43,035 nucleotides of DNA, from positions 1 through 43,035 of the forward strand of contig JAJDCM010000081.1 of NCBI GenBank assembly GCA_029260825.1, in the 5' to 3' direction. Position 1 is the stretch's first letter. Each line of letters starts with the position of its first letter. Source of the DNA: Planctomycetota bacterium (GTDB taxonomy: Bacteria; Planctomycetota; JACOTG01; JAJDCM01). This document shows, one piece after another, positions 9,052-16,596 of this stretch. Position numbers and translations under genes: made by a program. The notes beneath the pieces were generated by a model. That model saw only the letters and a program-made list of their open reading frames with translations, searched no databases and had not been told where the DNA came from.

Positions 9052-10281
9052 ATGAACCAAGCAGGAATCAACTGTCGCGGATCCATCCATGTTGTCGTCC
9101 TCTTCGTTTTGGTTTTTACCTTGGTGGTTCTTGGGCTTTCCTACTACGTGAAAGAGTTCCGCCTCACTCCTACCGCGCATACGATTGCGGTGCGAGTTGA
9201 GGGGAAGGGAGGGCCGGTTTCCGGAGCCACGGTGACACTCTACAACACAATCGACATTCATGGCTCTCGCGGTGTTCTCGCAACGGGAGTCACGGATGCA
9301 AAGGGGATGGCAAAACTTGATGCCCCTCATGCCCACCTCTCCTGGCTCGTGATCACCTCAAAGGGGTATGGCCGTTGGGTCTCAACTTACCAGGGAGCGA
9401 AGGGAACCGTGCCTGTTGATGTCCTGCTTCTTTCGGCGGCGAGCATCGGCGGAGTGGTTCGAAGCGCCGAGAAACCGGCCGAGAAAACCTGGGTTGCTTT
9501 GGTGACCGACGACGAAGAAGCTTTCTTCACCGAGACGAATTCAAGGGGAGAGTATGAATTCACCGAGTTGCCACCAGGCGGGTACGATGTGATTCCGCTG
9601 GAAAGCTATCCACGGCAGTCCGAGAGGGCGCGGCTTCGAGGTCCTCGAGTCCCGGATCCCGGTCGCCAGCATGTTGTCCTGTTCGAAGGATCGAGCATGA
9701 GGGTCGACCTCACGCTGGATACATCACTGATTTCGGTTGATGGGACCGTGACTTTGAATGGTGTTCTGGTCCCGTCGATCCTCGTCAGCATCGAGGTGCA
9801 GAATACCGAGCTTGGATCCTGGTCAGCGGTGGCAACGGGAGTTACCGACTCGAAGGGTCGTTTTGAGATCAGAGAATTTAGAAGTCGAGAAGAGATGTGG
9901 ATTACCGCAAGATATTCGCGACAGCAATGGCAGGTTGAACCACGTTTTTTGCGCCAAAGATTTGTTCCGCTCGGGAAAACCACATCGCTAGCCATGGAAG
10001 CGGAGCCAGTGTCTGTTGCGATCGGGTTTGCGGCCACTGACGTACCGGTTCAGGCCTATTTTCAGTTCTCTCTCGGGCCGGATATAGCTGGTGGCGGAGT
10101 GCCAGGTTTCCCCGACGACTATTCCTGGATACTTCAGGGAGGTCAAGAGCCCAAGACATATCCATTCTTTCCGTCTGGCTCCTATCGCACCCAAGTTCGA
10201 AGAAAAGGAGGAACGATGGGGGAGTGGCAACGCTTCCAGGTAAGGTCTGGGGGTGACAACACCGTTACCTTGGACTACTGA
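9052..10281 (+). CDS. Membrane-anchored protein with carboxypeptidase-regulatory-like repeats
   Basis: The protein has 409 residues. The ATG at 9052 is chosen over the TTG at 9013 because GGAG lies nine bases before it and a transmembrane or signal-anchor segment (VVVLFVLVFTLVVLGL) follows soon after. The remainder is extracytoplasmic and contains about three carboxypeptidase-regulatory-like or Cna-B-like beta-sandwich units. Their signatures are PVSGATVTLYN, then TDAKGMAKLDAP; TNSRGEYEFTELPPGGYDV; and TDSKGRFEIREF. Such domains are structural or carbohydrate- and peptide-binding. No catalytic domain is visible. Confidence 0.8.
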   Translation: MNQAGINCRGSIHVVVLFVLVFTLVVLGLSYYVKEFRLTPTAHTIAVRVEGKGGPVSGATVTLYNTIDIHGSRGVLATGVTDAKGMAKLDAPHAHLSWLVITSKGYGRWVSTYQGAKGTVPVDVLLLSAASIGGVVRSAEKPAEKTWVALVTDDEEAFFTETNSRGEYEFTELPPGGYDVIPLESYPRQSERARLRGPRVPDPGRQHVVLFEGSSMRVDLTLDTSLISVDGTVTLNGVLVPSILVSIEVQNTELGSWSAVATGVTDSKGRFEIREFRSREEMWITARYSRQQWQVEPRFLRQRFVPLGKTTSLAMEAEPVSVAIGFAATDVPVQAYFQFSLGPDIAGGGVPGFPDDYSWILQGGQEPKTYPFFPSGSYRTQVRRKGGTMGEWQRFQVRSGGDNTVTLDY

Positions 10282-10299
10282 ATTCCCATGTTTGAAGGC

Positions 10300-10328
10300 T
10301 TGACCTCTTGTTCTGGATAGGATACTCT
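10300..10328 (+). promoter_or_regulatory. Possible sigma70-type promoter of the 10365 operon
   Basis: A -35-like TTGACC (10300-10305) and a weak -10-like TACTCT (10323-10328) are separated by 17 bases. The -10 matches the consensus at only three of six positions. The case is strengthened by its position 36 bases before a strongly initiated gene and its overlap with the inverted repeat described next. Confidence 0.4.
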
Positions 10329-10350
10329 GAAAAACAGAGTACTCTGAAAA
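10323..10350. promoter_or_regulatory. Candidate operator: inverted and direct repeat
   Basis: ACTCTG (10324-10329) and CAGAGT (10335-10340) form a perfect six-base inverted repeat around AAAAA. TACTCTGAAAA occurs at 10323 and again at 10340, a direct repeat with a 17-base period. The element covers the putative -10 and ends just before the ribosome binding site AGGAGG (10354-10359). A repressor encoded by the downstream winged-helix gene could bind here. That is inferred from position. Confidence 0.5.
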
Positions 10351-10364
10351 CCTAGGAGGTTCTC

Positions 10365-10946
10365 ATGCAAAAGCACCATGTTGTGGACGGGGTGGCTGAA
10401 GATCTTGGCTTTGTTCGCCGAGCCCTGGCTCGATCCGAATGGAACTCCGGCGCCCCTTCAGCTGTCTTTCTGGTCTGCTCGGTCATTGTTTTGATCGGTT
10501 TTCCCCTGAATGATTTTCTTCCCAAGTACGCTCTCACTTACTGGTCGATAGCAGCGCCTCTTGCCTTTGTGGTGTCGGCGGTAATTGGCCGGCGGCACTG
10601 GCGTCAAAAAGGTCAGGTGGATGCACGATCGGGTGTACGACATCTGGCCCACTGGGGGGTCATGCTTGCCGTGATGGGTCTTTGTTTTCAGCTACCCGCC
10701 ACCGGCGCAATTTCTTGGCGCGCGCTGGGCCCTCTCGTCTTGCTTCTCTCGGCCATGGGATATCTCCTGGCGGGAGTCCATCTTGATCGACGATTCTTTT
10801 TGCCCGGAGCGTTGATGGCTCTGGGAATTGGAGTCATGCCGATTTGCGGTGGTTTCGAATGGACTGTTACATGGGTCCTGGTTGCACTGGCGCTTAAGGT
10901 TTCGGCGCGAGTAGGAGGCAAGGCGGGTGCCGTCGAAAAGAGCTGA
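10365..10946 (+). CDS. Polytopic membrane protein of unknown function, regulator-linked
   Basis: The protein has 193 residues. An AGGAGG five bases before the ATG makes the start secure. After a soluble N-terminus of about 30 residues there are about six hydrophobic segments, including VFLVCSVIVLIGF, APLAFVVSAVIG and LVLLLSAMGYLLAGV. No enzymatic motif is visible. The winged-helix gene overlaps its last 20 bases, so the two are probably translationally coupled. Small membrane proteins paired with this type of regulator are a recurring arrangement in bacteria. The function is unknown. Confidence 0.82.
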   Translation: MQKHHVVDGVAEDLGFVRRALARSEWNSGAPSAVFLVCSVIVLIGFPLNDFLPKYALTYWSIAAPLAFVVSAVIGRRHWRQKGQVDARSGVRHLAHWGVMLAVMGLCFQLPATGAISWRALGPLVLLLSAMGYLLAGVHLDRRFFLPGALMALGIGVMPICGGFEWTVTWVLVALALKVSARVGGKAGAVEKS

Positions 10947-11265
10947 TAAGAAGGATGACGTCCGGTTCAAGGGATTTGGTGGTTTGGACCGGCTGTTCGA
11001 GCACCGGGTTCGTCTGGCTATTTGCGTGTTGCTCAGTCGGTACAAGATGCTTAACTTCACCCGACTGAAAGAGCTCCTCGAAGAAACGGACGGGAGCCTT
11101 GGTACTCACTTGCGGAAACTTGAAGAGGCCGGATACGCCACCGTGAAGAAAGAGTTTCATGACCGGCGTCCCGTCAGCTGGTACGCCTTGACAGCGGTCG
11201 GGTCTCGGGCGTTATCAACCCATGTGGAGAGTCTTCAAAATTTGCTACGGCAGGCAAAGAAGTGA
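10927..11265 (+). CDS. Winged-helix transcriptional regulator (HTH_34-like)
   Basis: The protein has 112 residues and a GTG start inside the end of the preceding gene. The core GLDRLFEHRVRLAICVLLS, NFTRLKELLEETDGSLGTHL, RKLEEAGYATVKKEFHDRRP and WYALTAVG is a complete winged helix of the HTH_34/ArsR-MarR-like type that usually occurs alone. No ligand or metal-binding motif stands out. The likely target is the inverted and direct repeat at 10323-10350, giving autoregulation of the pair. This is inference. Confidence 0.88.
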   Translation: MPSKRADKKDDVRFKGFGGLDRLFEHRVRLAICVLLSRYKMLNFTRLKELLEETDGSLGTHLRKLEEAGYATVKKEFHDRRPVSWYALTAVGSRALSTHVESLQNLLRQAKK

Positions 11266-11284
11266 CCATTCCTGGAGAAGTTGA

Positions 11285-12115
11285 ATGATGAGCATGGCAT
11301 GGAGTTCTGCGATTCTCTTGCTTTCATTTCTTGGGGTTCCGCTCGAGGAAAAAAAGCCGATGACCCTTCCTCAGGGTCTGGTGCTCAGTGAAGAAGGCCC
11401 TCAAGAGTACGTTTTCACGTGTGAGTACTTTCAAACAGACGCAGGGGATGAGTTCATCGGCAAGCATCGTATCGTGGCGAAATATGCCCGAAATCTTGCT
11501 GGAGGTAAGGCTGTCTGGAGTGACGCCGTTCTGTCTGGCGGACGAACGTTGGACGGGGATTATGACGAAGGAAAACCCCTCGACTACCTGGAGGGATTTA
11601 CCTACGACCCCTCGCTAAGAGGCGCCTCGTTCATGCCTTCCTTCTTTCGTGGCTTTCCCGTGACGGCGACCGCTTCCTATGCCAAGAACCTCGTGTGGGA
11701 CACTCACATGATGGAAGACTTCGGTCAGGGCTTTTTCGGGAGCCTGAAGCTGAATCAACCTTATACACCTCAGGGTATGAGCGATGCAGGAGTGCCTCTT
11801 GCGGGCATGGGAACATTTCGCAACCGAAAGGTCGAGCTGACCTGGCTGGGGCTCTCGGAAAGAAACGGTGAATCTTGCGCCATGATCCGCTATCAGGCCT
11901 ATTTCAATCGATTTCAAATGGGAGTGGGGGCCTCGAAGATTGCCGGGCTGAGTCATTACTGGGGAGAGATCTGGGTTTCGCTCGTCGACAAGCAGATAGA
12001 ACATGGGACGCTTCATGAGCATGTTTCGATGCGCATCGGTGCATCAAAGGAATCCATGACCCCGTTCCGAGTGTTCCGGGTGGCCAGTTTTGAGAAGCTG
12101 CATCAAGGGAAATGA
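11285..12115 (+). CDS. Probable exported protein of unknown function
   Basis: The protein has 276 residues. GGAG lies seven bases before the first of two adjacent ATG codons. A short hydrophobic leader (SSAILLLSFLGVPL) suggests export. The mature part is mostly beta strand with many aromatic residues. I recognise no family. It starts 19 bases after the winged-helix gene on the same strand and may be the third gene of that operon. Confidence 0.72.
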   Translation: MMSMAWSSAILLLSFLGVPLEEKKPMTLPQGLVLSEEGPQEYVFTCEYFQTDAGDEFIGKHRIVAKYARNLAGGKAVWSDAVLSGGRTLDGDYDEGKPLDYLEGFTYDPSLRGASFMPSFFRGFPVTATASYAKNLVWDTHMMEDFGQGFFGSLKLNQPYTPQGMSDAGVPLAGMGTFRNRKVELTWLGLSERNGESCAMIRYQAYFNRFQMGVGASKIAGLSHYWGEIWVSLVDKQIEHGTLHEHVSMRIGASKESMTPFRVFRVASFEKLHQGK

Positions 12116-12294
12116 TGCGGGCCAGGATTGCACGCTCGGTTCTCTCGTTGAGGTCCAGGCTTGGTTGATGAATCTTGCCATGCGGGAGGCAGGGCCTTAG
12201 CAATTCTCCGCAGAAAAGTTAGCCTACTCCCAATTCTTCTCTCAAATTGACGCTTCGCGCGGCAGCAAGCCTTATTCGTGAGCAAGGTACATCC

Positions 12295-13662
12295 ATGACG
12301 ACCCTCGAACCTTCCAAACCCTGGGAAGATCTCTCCTCTCTTCTTGAGTCCGGCTCTCGCTCCGGAGTCAAGAGCTTTGTGGAAGACCTGCATGCTGGCG
12401 AGCTTGTTCGGGCGGTTTCTCGTCTGGATGAGGAGCACGTTCGCCTCTTGTTGACTCTTCTTGATCCGGAGGATGCAGCGGGGATCGTCGATCAGCTTCC
12501 CGATCAGCAAGCCGCTGCTTCGGTCGAAACTCTTGAGCCAGAAGAAGCAGCGCTGATCGTTCAGGAAATGCCAAGCGCCGAGCAGGCCGACCTTCTACGA
12601 GAGATTGAAGAGGATGAAGCTCAGGCGATCCTGCTTGCCATGGATCCGAGTTCAGCGGATGAAGTCAGGCGCCTCAGTCGATATGCTTCCGATGTTGCCG
12701 GAGGACTCATGGGAACCGAGTTTCTCTCCTACTCCCGTGAGGCCTCGGTAGAAAGCGTGATCAAGGACCTGCGAGCCAACTCGCATCGCTACTCTGAATA
12801 TGTCGTTCAGTACGCCTATATCATCGACAAACAGAAGAGGCTTACGGGGGTCTTGCGTCTTCGGGATCTTCTGCTTTCCCCTCCCACTCGACGAGTCAAG
12901 GAGCTCATGTTGCCAAAGCCCGTCCGGGTGAGCGATGAAGCCTCTCTGGATGAACTTCGAGATCTGTTTGACGCTCATTCCTATTTCGGAGTGCCAGTTA
13001 CCGACAGTTCTGATCGGCTCGTGGGGGTCTTGAAACGGGAGGCGGTAGAGGAAGCACTCGCGGAGCGTAGCGACAACGATTACTTGAAGTCCCAGGGAAT
13101 CGTCCACGGTGAAGAGCTGAGAAGCATGCCGTTGTTCACCCGATCCCGTAGGCGACTCATGTGGCTCAGTCTCAATATTGGTCTCAACTTTCTGGCTGCC
13201 AGCGTGATCGCTCTCTATGAAGAGACTCTCACCCAGGTGATTGCACTTGCTGTCTTCTTGCCGATCATCTCGGATATGAGTGGTTGTTCGGGAAACCAGG
13301 CGGTAGCGGTGAGCATGCGGGAGCTCTCCCTCGGCGTGCTTCGACCCCAGGATATCTGGCGGGTGTGGAGCAAGGAAGTGCTTGTTGGTTTTCTCAATGG
13401 GGTCGCGCTTGGGCTTCTCATCGGAACGGCGGCGTGGCTCTGGAAGGGAAACCCGTACTTGGGCCTGGTAGTCGGTGGAGCACTGGCCTTGAACACGATG
13501 GTGGCTGTCTCTCTGGGGGGAACCATTCCGCTCATACTGAGAAGTCTCAAGATGGACCCGGCTCTTGCATCGGGGCCCATTCTCACCACAGTAACGGATA
13601 TGTTTGGCTTCTTGCTAACTCTGAGCGCGGCGTCCTTTTTCCTGGCAAAGCTCGCTTCCTAG
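12295..13662 (+). CDS. mgtE: MgtE-family magnesium transporter
   Basis: The protein has 455 residues, the usual family length, when started at the ATG at 12295 (AAGG eight bases upstream) instead of the TTG at 12247. An N-terminal MgtE_N superhelical domain (ELVRAVSRLDEEHVRLLL and LDPEDAAGIVDQLPD) is followed by two CBS domains (about residues 135-265) and five transmembrane helices. The pore signature reads MSGCSGNQA (near residue 328), where many homologues have GGNAGNQ. The conserved aspartate of the last helix is present in TTVTDMFG. MgtE is a Mg2+ channel gated by Mg2+ binding to the N and CBS domains. No M-box-like leader was recognised in the 179 bases upstream. Confidence 0.93.
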   Translation: MTTLEPSKPWEDLSSLLESGSRSGVKSFVEDLHAGELVRAVSRLDEEHVRLLLTLLDPEDAAGIVDQLPDQQAAASVETLEPEEAALIVQEMPSAEQADLLREIEEDEAQAILLAMDPSSADEVRRLSRYASDVAGGLMGTEFLSYSREASVESVIKDLRANSHRYSEYVVQYAYIIDKQKRLTGVLRLRDLLLSPPTRRVKELMLPKPVRVSDEASLDELRDLFDAHSYFGVPVTDSSDRLVGVLKREAVEEALAERSDNDYLKSQGIVHGEELRSMPLFTRSRRRLMWLSLNIGLNFLAASVIALYEETLTQVIALAVFLPIISDMSGCSGNQAVAVSMRELSLGVLRPQDIWRVWSKEVLVGFLNGVALGLLIGTAAWLWKGNPYLGLVVGGALALNTMVAVSLGGTIPLILRSLKMDPALASGPILTTVTDMFGFLLTLSAASFFLAKLAS

Positions 13663-13664
13663 CC

Positions 13665-13714
13665 CGGATTATTCATGATTTTGAGCGATTCTCGCCAAAC
13701 TCATGAATAATCCG
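13665..13714. repeat. 14-base perfect inverted repeat after mgtE
   Basis: CGGATTATTCATGA (13665-13678) is exactly repeated in inverse as TCATGAATAATCCG (13701-13714), with 22 bases between. It begins two bases after the mgtE stop codon. There is no T-run on either side, so it is not a canonical intrinsic terminator. It may be a REP/MITE-like unit, an mRNA-stabilising hairpin or a protein-binding site. Confidence 0.85.
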
Positions 13715-13766
13715 ACCTAGCGCAAAAGATCGGTCAATGCAACTGACACCGAGAGGGGGATAGACA

Positions 13767-14885
13767 ATGGATTACCCGGAATTCAGTCGGCCTTCGTGGG
13801 TTCTCCTGTTCTTGTTCCTCGTGATGGGAATGTCTTGCAAGACCGCCTCCAAGCCTTGGATCCATGCCGAAGGAATCGAAAAGTTCTGGGAAATCCATGA
13901 CGTTCTCCAGCAAGATCAAGAGCCGAGCGACGAGATGTGGGAGGCGCTCTTCACCTCTCCCGGCTACCTGCAGCTCGACCTCGTGGAGCGAAGAAGTCGC
14001 TGGATGAAGCCCGTCTTCAGGAAGGCGTATCGTCCCTCGTTTGCCCCGGAAGCGGCGAAGCTCCGAGCCTCCAAGGATTTCATAGGAACCATGCTCCTTC
14101 CCCACCTGGAAATGGTCGGATCGAATCGGGGGGCAGTTGATGATTTCGTGGCGGAGTTTTCTTCGGACGAGACGTTGGAACTTGCTCTTTCCCTGGTAAA
14201 GGATTTTCTTCCAGAGGGAGCTGTTCGCCCGGACCTCTTGCCGCCCGTCTATCTTGTGATCATGGATGGAGATTCAAAAGCCCTGAGCAACGGAATCGTC
14301 ATGGATGCGTATGGGATTTCGTTCTGGAGCGTTCCGGCGACGGTCTTGTCCCATGAGATGCACCACCTCTTTCGAGAGCGAATCAAGCGAGTACGAAAAG
14401 CCGACGTTGCCCCGGAAGAAAGGGAGCTATTCACCGTTCTTGAACAGCTTGAAGAGGAAGGAGTCGCCGAGATGATCGATAAGACCGATTGGATCGAATC
14501 GGATGATTTTGATCCGTCCCCTCATCCGTTGGTGTTGTGGGTTCAGGAAAGATATCGAAGGTCTCTCGAGGAAGTTCCGGAGGCCATTCGCGAACTGGAT
14601 CGAGGGCTTGCTGCGGTTTCTCAAGATGCCCGGGTATGTGAAGCGCAAGGTATACGACTGGCGGATCTTATCCCTTCGTTCGATCGTCATACCATTGGTC
14701 TTTTCATGGCAAGGACGATTGAAGGGGCCTTTGGGCGAGAGCGACTTATTTCTGTGGTGGGCAATCCGCTCGCGTTCGTACGACTCTATGCGGAGGTTGC
14801 CAGAACGAATCCGGGCCGGGCAACTCCATTGTCAGACGAGGCGATCGACCTTCTTCTAGCTTGGGAAGAAAAGTACGTCGATTGA
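13767..14885 (+). CDS. Putative zinc metallopeptidase (HExxH), exported
   Basis: The protein has 372 residues. GAGAGGGGGA upstream of the ATG supports the start. A hydrophobic leader (WVLLFLFLVMGMSC) ends in a cysteine and may be a weak lipoprotein signal. HEMHH at residues 196-200 is an HExxH zinc motif. A downstream acidic helix (LEEEGVAEMIDK, about residues 227-238) could supply the third ligand, as in gluzincin-like families such as DUF5700. The substrate is unknown. Only nine bases separate its stop from that of the convergent zinc-binding protein gene. Confidence 0.7.
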   Translation: MDYPEFSRPSWVLLFLFLVMGMSCKTASKPWIHAEGIEKFWEIHDVLQQDQEPSDEMWEALFTSPGYLQLDLVERRSRWMKPVFRKAYRPSFAPEAAKLRASKDFIGTMLLPHLEMVGSNRGAVDDFVAEFSSDETLELALSLVKDFLPEGAVRPDLLPPVYLVIMDGDSKALSNGIVMDAYGISFWSVPATVLSHEMHHLFRERIKRVRKADVAPEERELFTVLEQLEEEGVAEMIDKTDWIESDDFDPSPHPLVLWVQERYRRSLEEVPEAIRELDRGLAAVSQDARVCEAQGIRLADLIPSFDRHTIGLFMARTIEGAFGRERLISVVGNPLAFVRLYAEVARTNPGRATPLSDEAIDLLLAWEEKYVD

Positions 14886-14894
14886 GGTCTTTGT

Positions 14895-15128
14895 TCACTC
14901 GTTTTCTTCCAGAGCCCGCAGGAGCGCCTCGTATTCCTCATTGCATTCCCCGCATAGAGTGAGGTGATGTTTGACCATCTGAAGGGTCTCGGGGACCGAC
15001 TTCCCTTGAAGCTCGTTCTCTGCAAACGTTGCGAGATCCCTCAAGCATTCGCTGCACGTACCTTCTTCCTGACGAGTCAAGGCCAGGGCCTGGATCAATG
15101 CTTTTATTTTATCTGGAGAGATCGACAT
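14895..15128 (-). CDS. Small zinc-binding anti-sigma-factor-like protein
   Basis: The protein has 77 residues. The ATG at 15128 is preferred because AAGGAA lies eight bases before it. An in-frame GTG at 15152 directly abuts the sigma gene stop and is an alternative. A CSEC pair and HLTLCGEC (H-x3-C-x2-C) match the ZAS/zf-HC2 zinc motif of anti-sigma factors. No transmembrane segment follows, unlike membrane-anchored anti-sigma factors, so this is a soluble version. It lies immediately downstream of the ECF sigma gene, which supports a role in binding it. Redox control through the zinc ligands is possible. Confidence 0.75.
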   Translation of the reverse strand: MSISPDKIKALIQALALTRQEEGTCSECLRDLATFAENELQGKSVPETLQMVKHHLTLCGECNEEYEALLRALEENE

Positions 15129-15152
15129 CCTCTTGCTTCCTTGTTTTGGCAC

Positions 15153-15767
15153 TCAGGCCTCGTATGCGGTCGAAACGTCGGTCAGATTGTATCCCGCGTC
15201 CTCGAGTCCTGATTTCAGACGCTTTCGTGCATCATGGGTCAGTTTGTAGATCGCATTGCGATTCGATCCTGTGCGCCGGGCGATTTCTTCAAGAGGCATC
15301 CCCTGAAGTTCAGCGAGCAACACATTGTGTTGCTTTTCCGTGAGATCTTGCTTCATGATTTGATGCATCTTGGCGATCAAGTCCTTCTTCTCGAGGAGAG
15401 TCTCCGGACTTGCGATGGGGGCCTCCGGCTCGGTGGTCTTTGCCGTTGAGTCGTTTTCCAGTACCTGGTTCAGGGAAACATCTTTCCAGTGGCGACGTCG
15501 GAGTTCAGTCAACGTCGTTCGCACCGAGATGCTAGTAACCCACGTCGTGAATTTGCTTTTTCCCTGGAACTGGTCAAGGCTCTCCAGGGTTTTCAGGAGA
15601 GATTGCTGAGCCATGTCTTCCAGGAAGTTCTCATCGACTCCGGATCGCTCCCGGAAGGCCTGGAGCAAACGTCGGACGAGAAGGCTGCGGAGATCTTCCA
15701 GTGCTTTGGTCTGCAATGCGCCGCTTGCGCCGAGGTGTTCAATCCATGTGTCGTTTGTTCGGATCAT
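15153..15767 (-). CDS. ECF-type RNA polymerase sigma factor
   Basis: The protein has 204 residues from the ATG at 15767. Region 2 is FLEDMAQQSLLKTLESLDQF plus KSKFTTWVTSISVRTTLTEL. Region 4 is LTEKQHNVLLAELQGM, then LEEIARRTGSNRNAIYKL. It has no region 3, so it is group 4. The open frame continues upstream to a GTG at 15839, but that extension is only a duplicated WEIR-containing stretch with no family similarity and neither start has a clear ribosome binding site. The start is therefore uncertain. The zinc-binding partner gene follows directly. The YHS-domain gene lies divergently upstream. Confidence 0.88.
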   Translation of the reverse strand: MIRTNDTWIEHLGASGALQTKALEDLRSLLVRRLLQAFRERSGVDENFLEDMAQQSLLKTLESLDQFQGKSKFTTWVTSISVRTTLTELRRRHWKDVSLNQVLENDSTAKTTEPEAPIASPETLLEKKDLIAKMHQIMKQDLTEKQHNVLLAELQGMPLEEIARRTGSNRNAIYKLTHDARKRLKSGLEDAGYNLTDVSTAYEA

Positions 15768-15781
15768 CCGAGTGCTGCCAG

Positions 15782-15816
15782 GCCTTATTTCCCACCGGTG
15801 CCTTATTTCCCACCGG
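15782..15816 (-). repeat. 17-base tandem direct repeat before the sigma gene
   Basis: GCCTTATTTCCCACCGG occurs at 15782-15798 and 15800-15816, an 18-base period, exact. If translation starts at 15767 the repeat lies in the promoter or leader of the sigma gene. If it starts at 15839 it encodes a duplicated six-residue unit. Tandem binding sites for a regulator are possible. Confidence 0.8.
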
Positions 15817-15992
15817 CGATTGAGCCGATCATGTGACACAAGTTCATGAGGGCATTTTATTCTTTTTTCATTGCTCCCGTAAGACCTTTCCAGCCAGTGT
15901 CGTCAAGAAAGTGCCGGCAAAGACCTGGAAGTGGCGGGGCGGATCTCGCCGCATTCTTTCTGATATAGAATCTGACACTGGGAGACACTTCG

Positions 15993-16487
15993 ATGAAGCT
16001 GATCAATCGTGGACCGATGCTGGGGTTTGTGGTCTTATCTTTTCTCGCTGTTACGGGGGTGACGATCTTCGGTGCCGGGGCGGAGTCTCGGGCCTATCTC
16101 CATGGCTACAACCTTCCTAGCAGTGGTCTGGCACTCGAGGGATACTGTCCGGTTGCCTATTTCGCGGTCGGAAAACCGGTCCTCGGAAAGGCGGAATTCG
16201 CCTCGGATTTCAATGATGTGACCTATTACTTCGTTTCGAGTGACGCGAAGAAGGCATTTGACGCGAATCCGAAGAAATTCATCCCTGCCTACGGAGGATG
16301 GTGCGCCTTTGGAATGGCTGTGAACGACAAGTTTCCGGTCGACCCGAAGAGCTTCAAGATCGTCGATGGAAAACTGCTCCTGTTCCTGAAGAACAAGAAT
16401 GTCGATGCGAAGAAGCTCTGGGATGAAGGGAGCAAGAGTGCCCTTCTCAAGAAGGCTGATCAACACTGGGCAAAAGTGAGTAGCTAG
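15993..16487 (+). CDS. Exported YHS-domain protein
   Basis: The protein has 164 residues. GGGAG lies nine bases before the ATG, and a leader (MLGFVVLSFLAVTGVTIFGAGA) suggests export or N-terminal anchoring. The YHS domain is clear: LEGYCPVAYF, GKPVLGKAEF, TYYFVSSDAKKAF and YGGWCAFGMA. YHS domains are small, often metal-associated modules found alone or in copper ATPases, and exported single-domain versions are common in Proteobacteria and environmental phyla. It is transcribed away from the sigma gene and ends at the terminator at 16522-16570. Confidence 0.88.
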   Translation: MKLINRGPMLGFVVLSFLAVTGVTIFGAGAESRAYLHGYNLPSSGLALEGYCPVAYFAVGKPVLGKAEFASDFNDVTYYFVSSDAKKAFDANPKKFIPAYGGWCAFGMAVNDKFPVDPKSFKIVDGKLLLFLKNKNVDAKKLWDEGSKSALLKKADQHWAKVSS

Positions 16488-16521
16488 CCTTTTCTTGAAG
16501 ACGGTAGATAATTCATCAAGC

Positions 16522-16570
16522 GACGCCGCGGATCGGGCAACATCTTCCCGATCGAGCGGCGTCCTTTTTT
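16522..16570 (+). terminator. Intrinsic terminator of the YHS gene
   Basis: GACGCCGC and GATCGGG pair with CCCGATC and GCGGCGTC around a nine-base loop, giving a GC-rich stem with one small internal mismatch, followed by CTTTTTT on the + strand. It lies 34 bases after the YHS stop codon. Confidence 0.9.
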
Positions 16571-16596
16571 GTTTGCGAATGCTGGCCAGAGGACGG

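Noticed and set aside
12116..12294. An M-box or other Mg2+ riboswitch before mgtE
   Set aside because: I could not find the conserved loops or a terminator/antiterminator pair in the 179 bases upstream.
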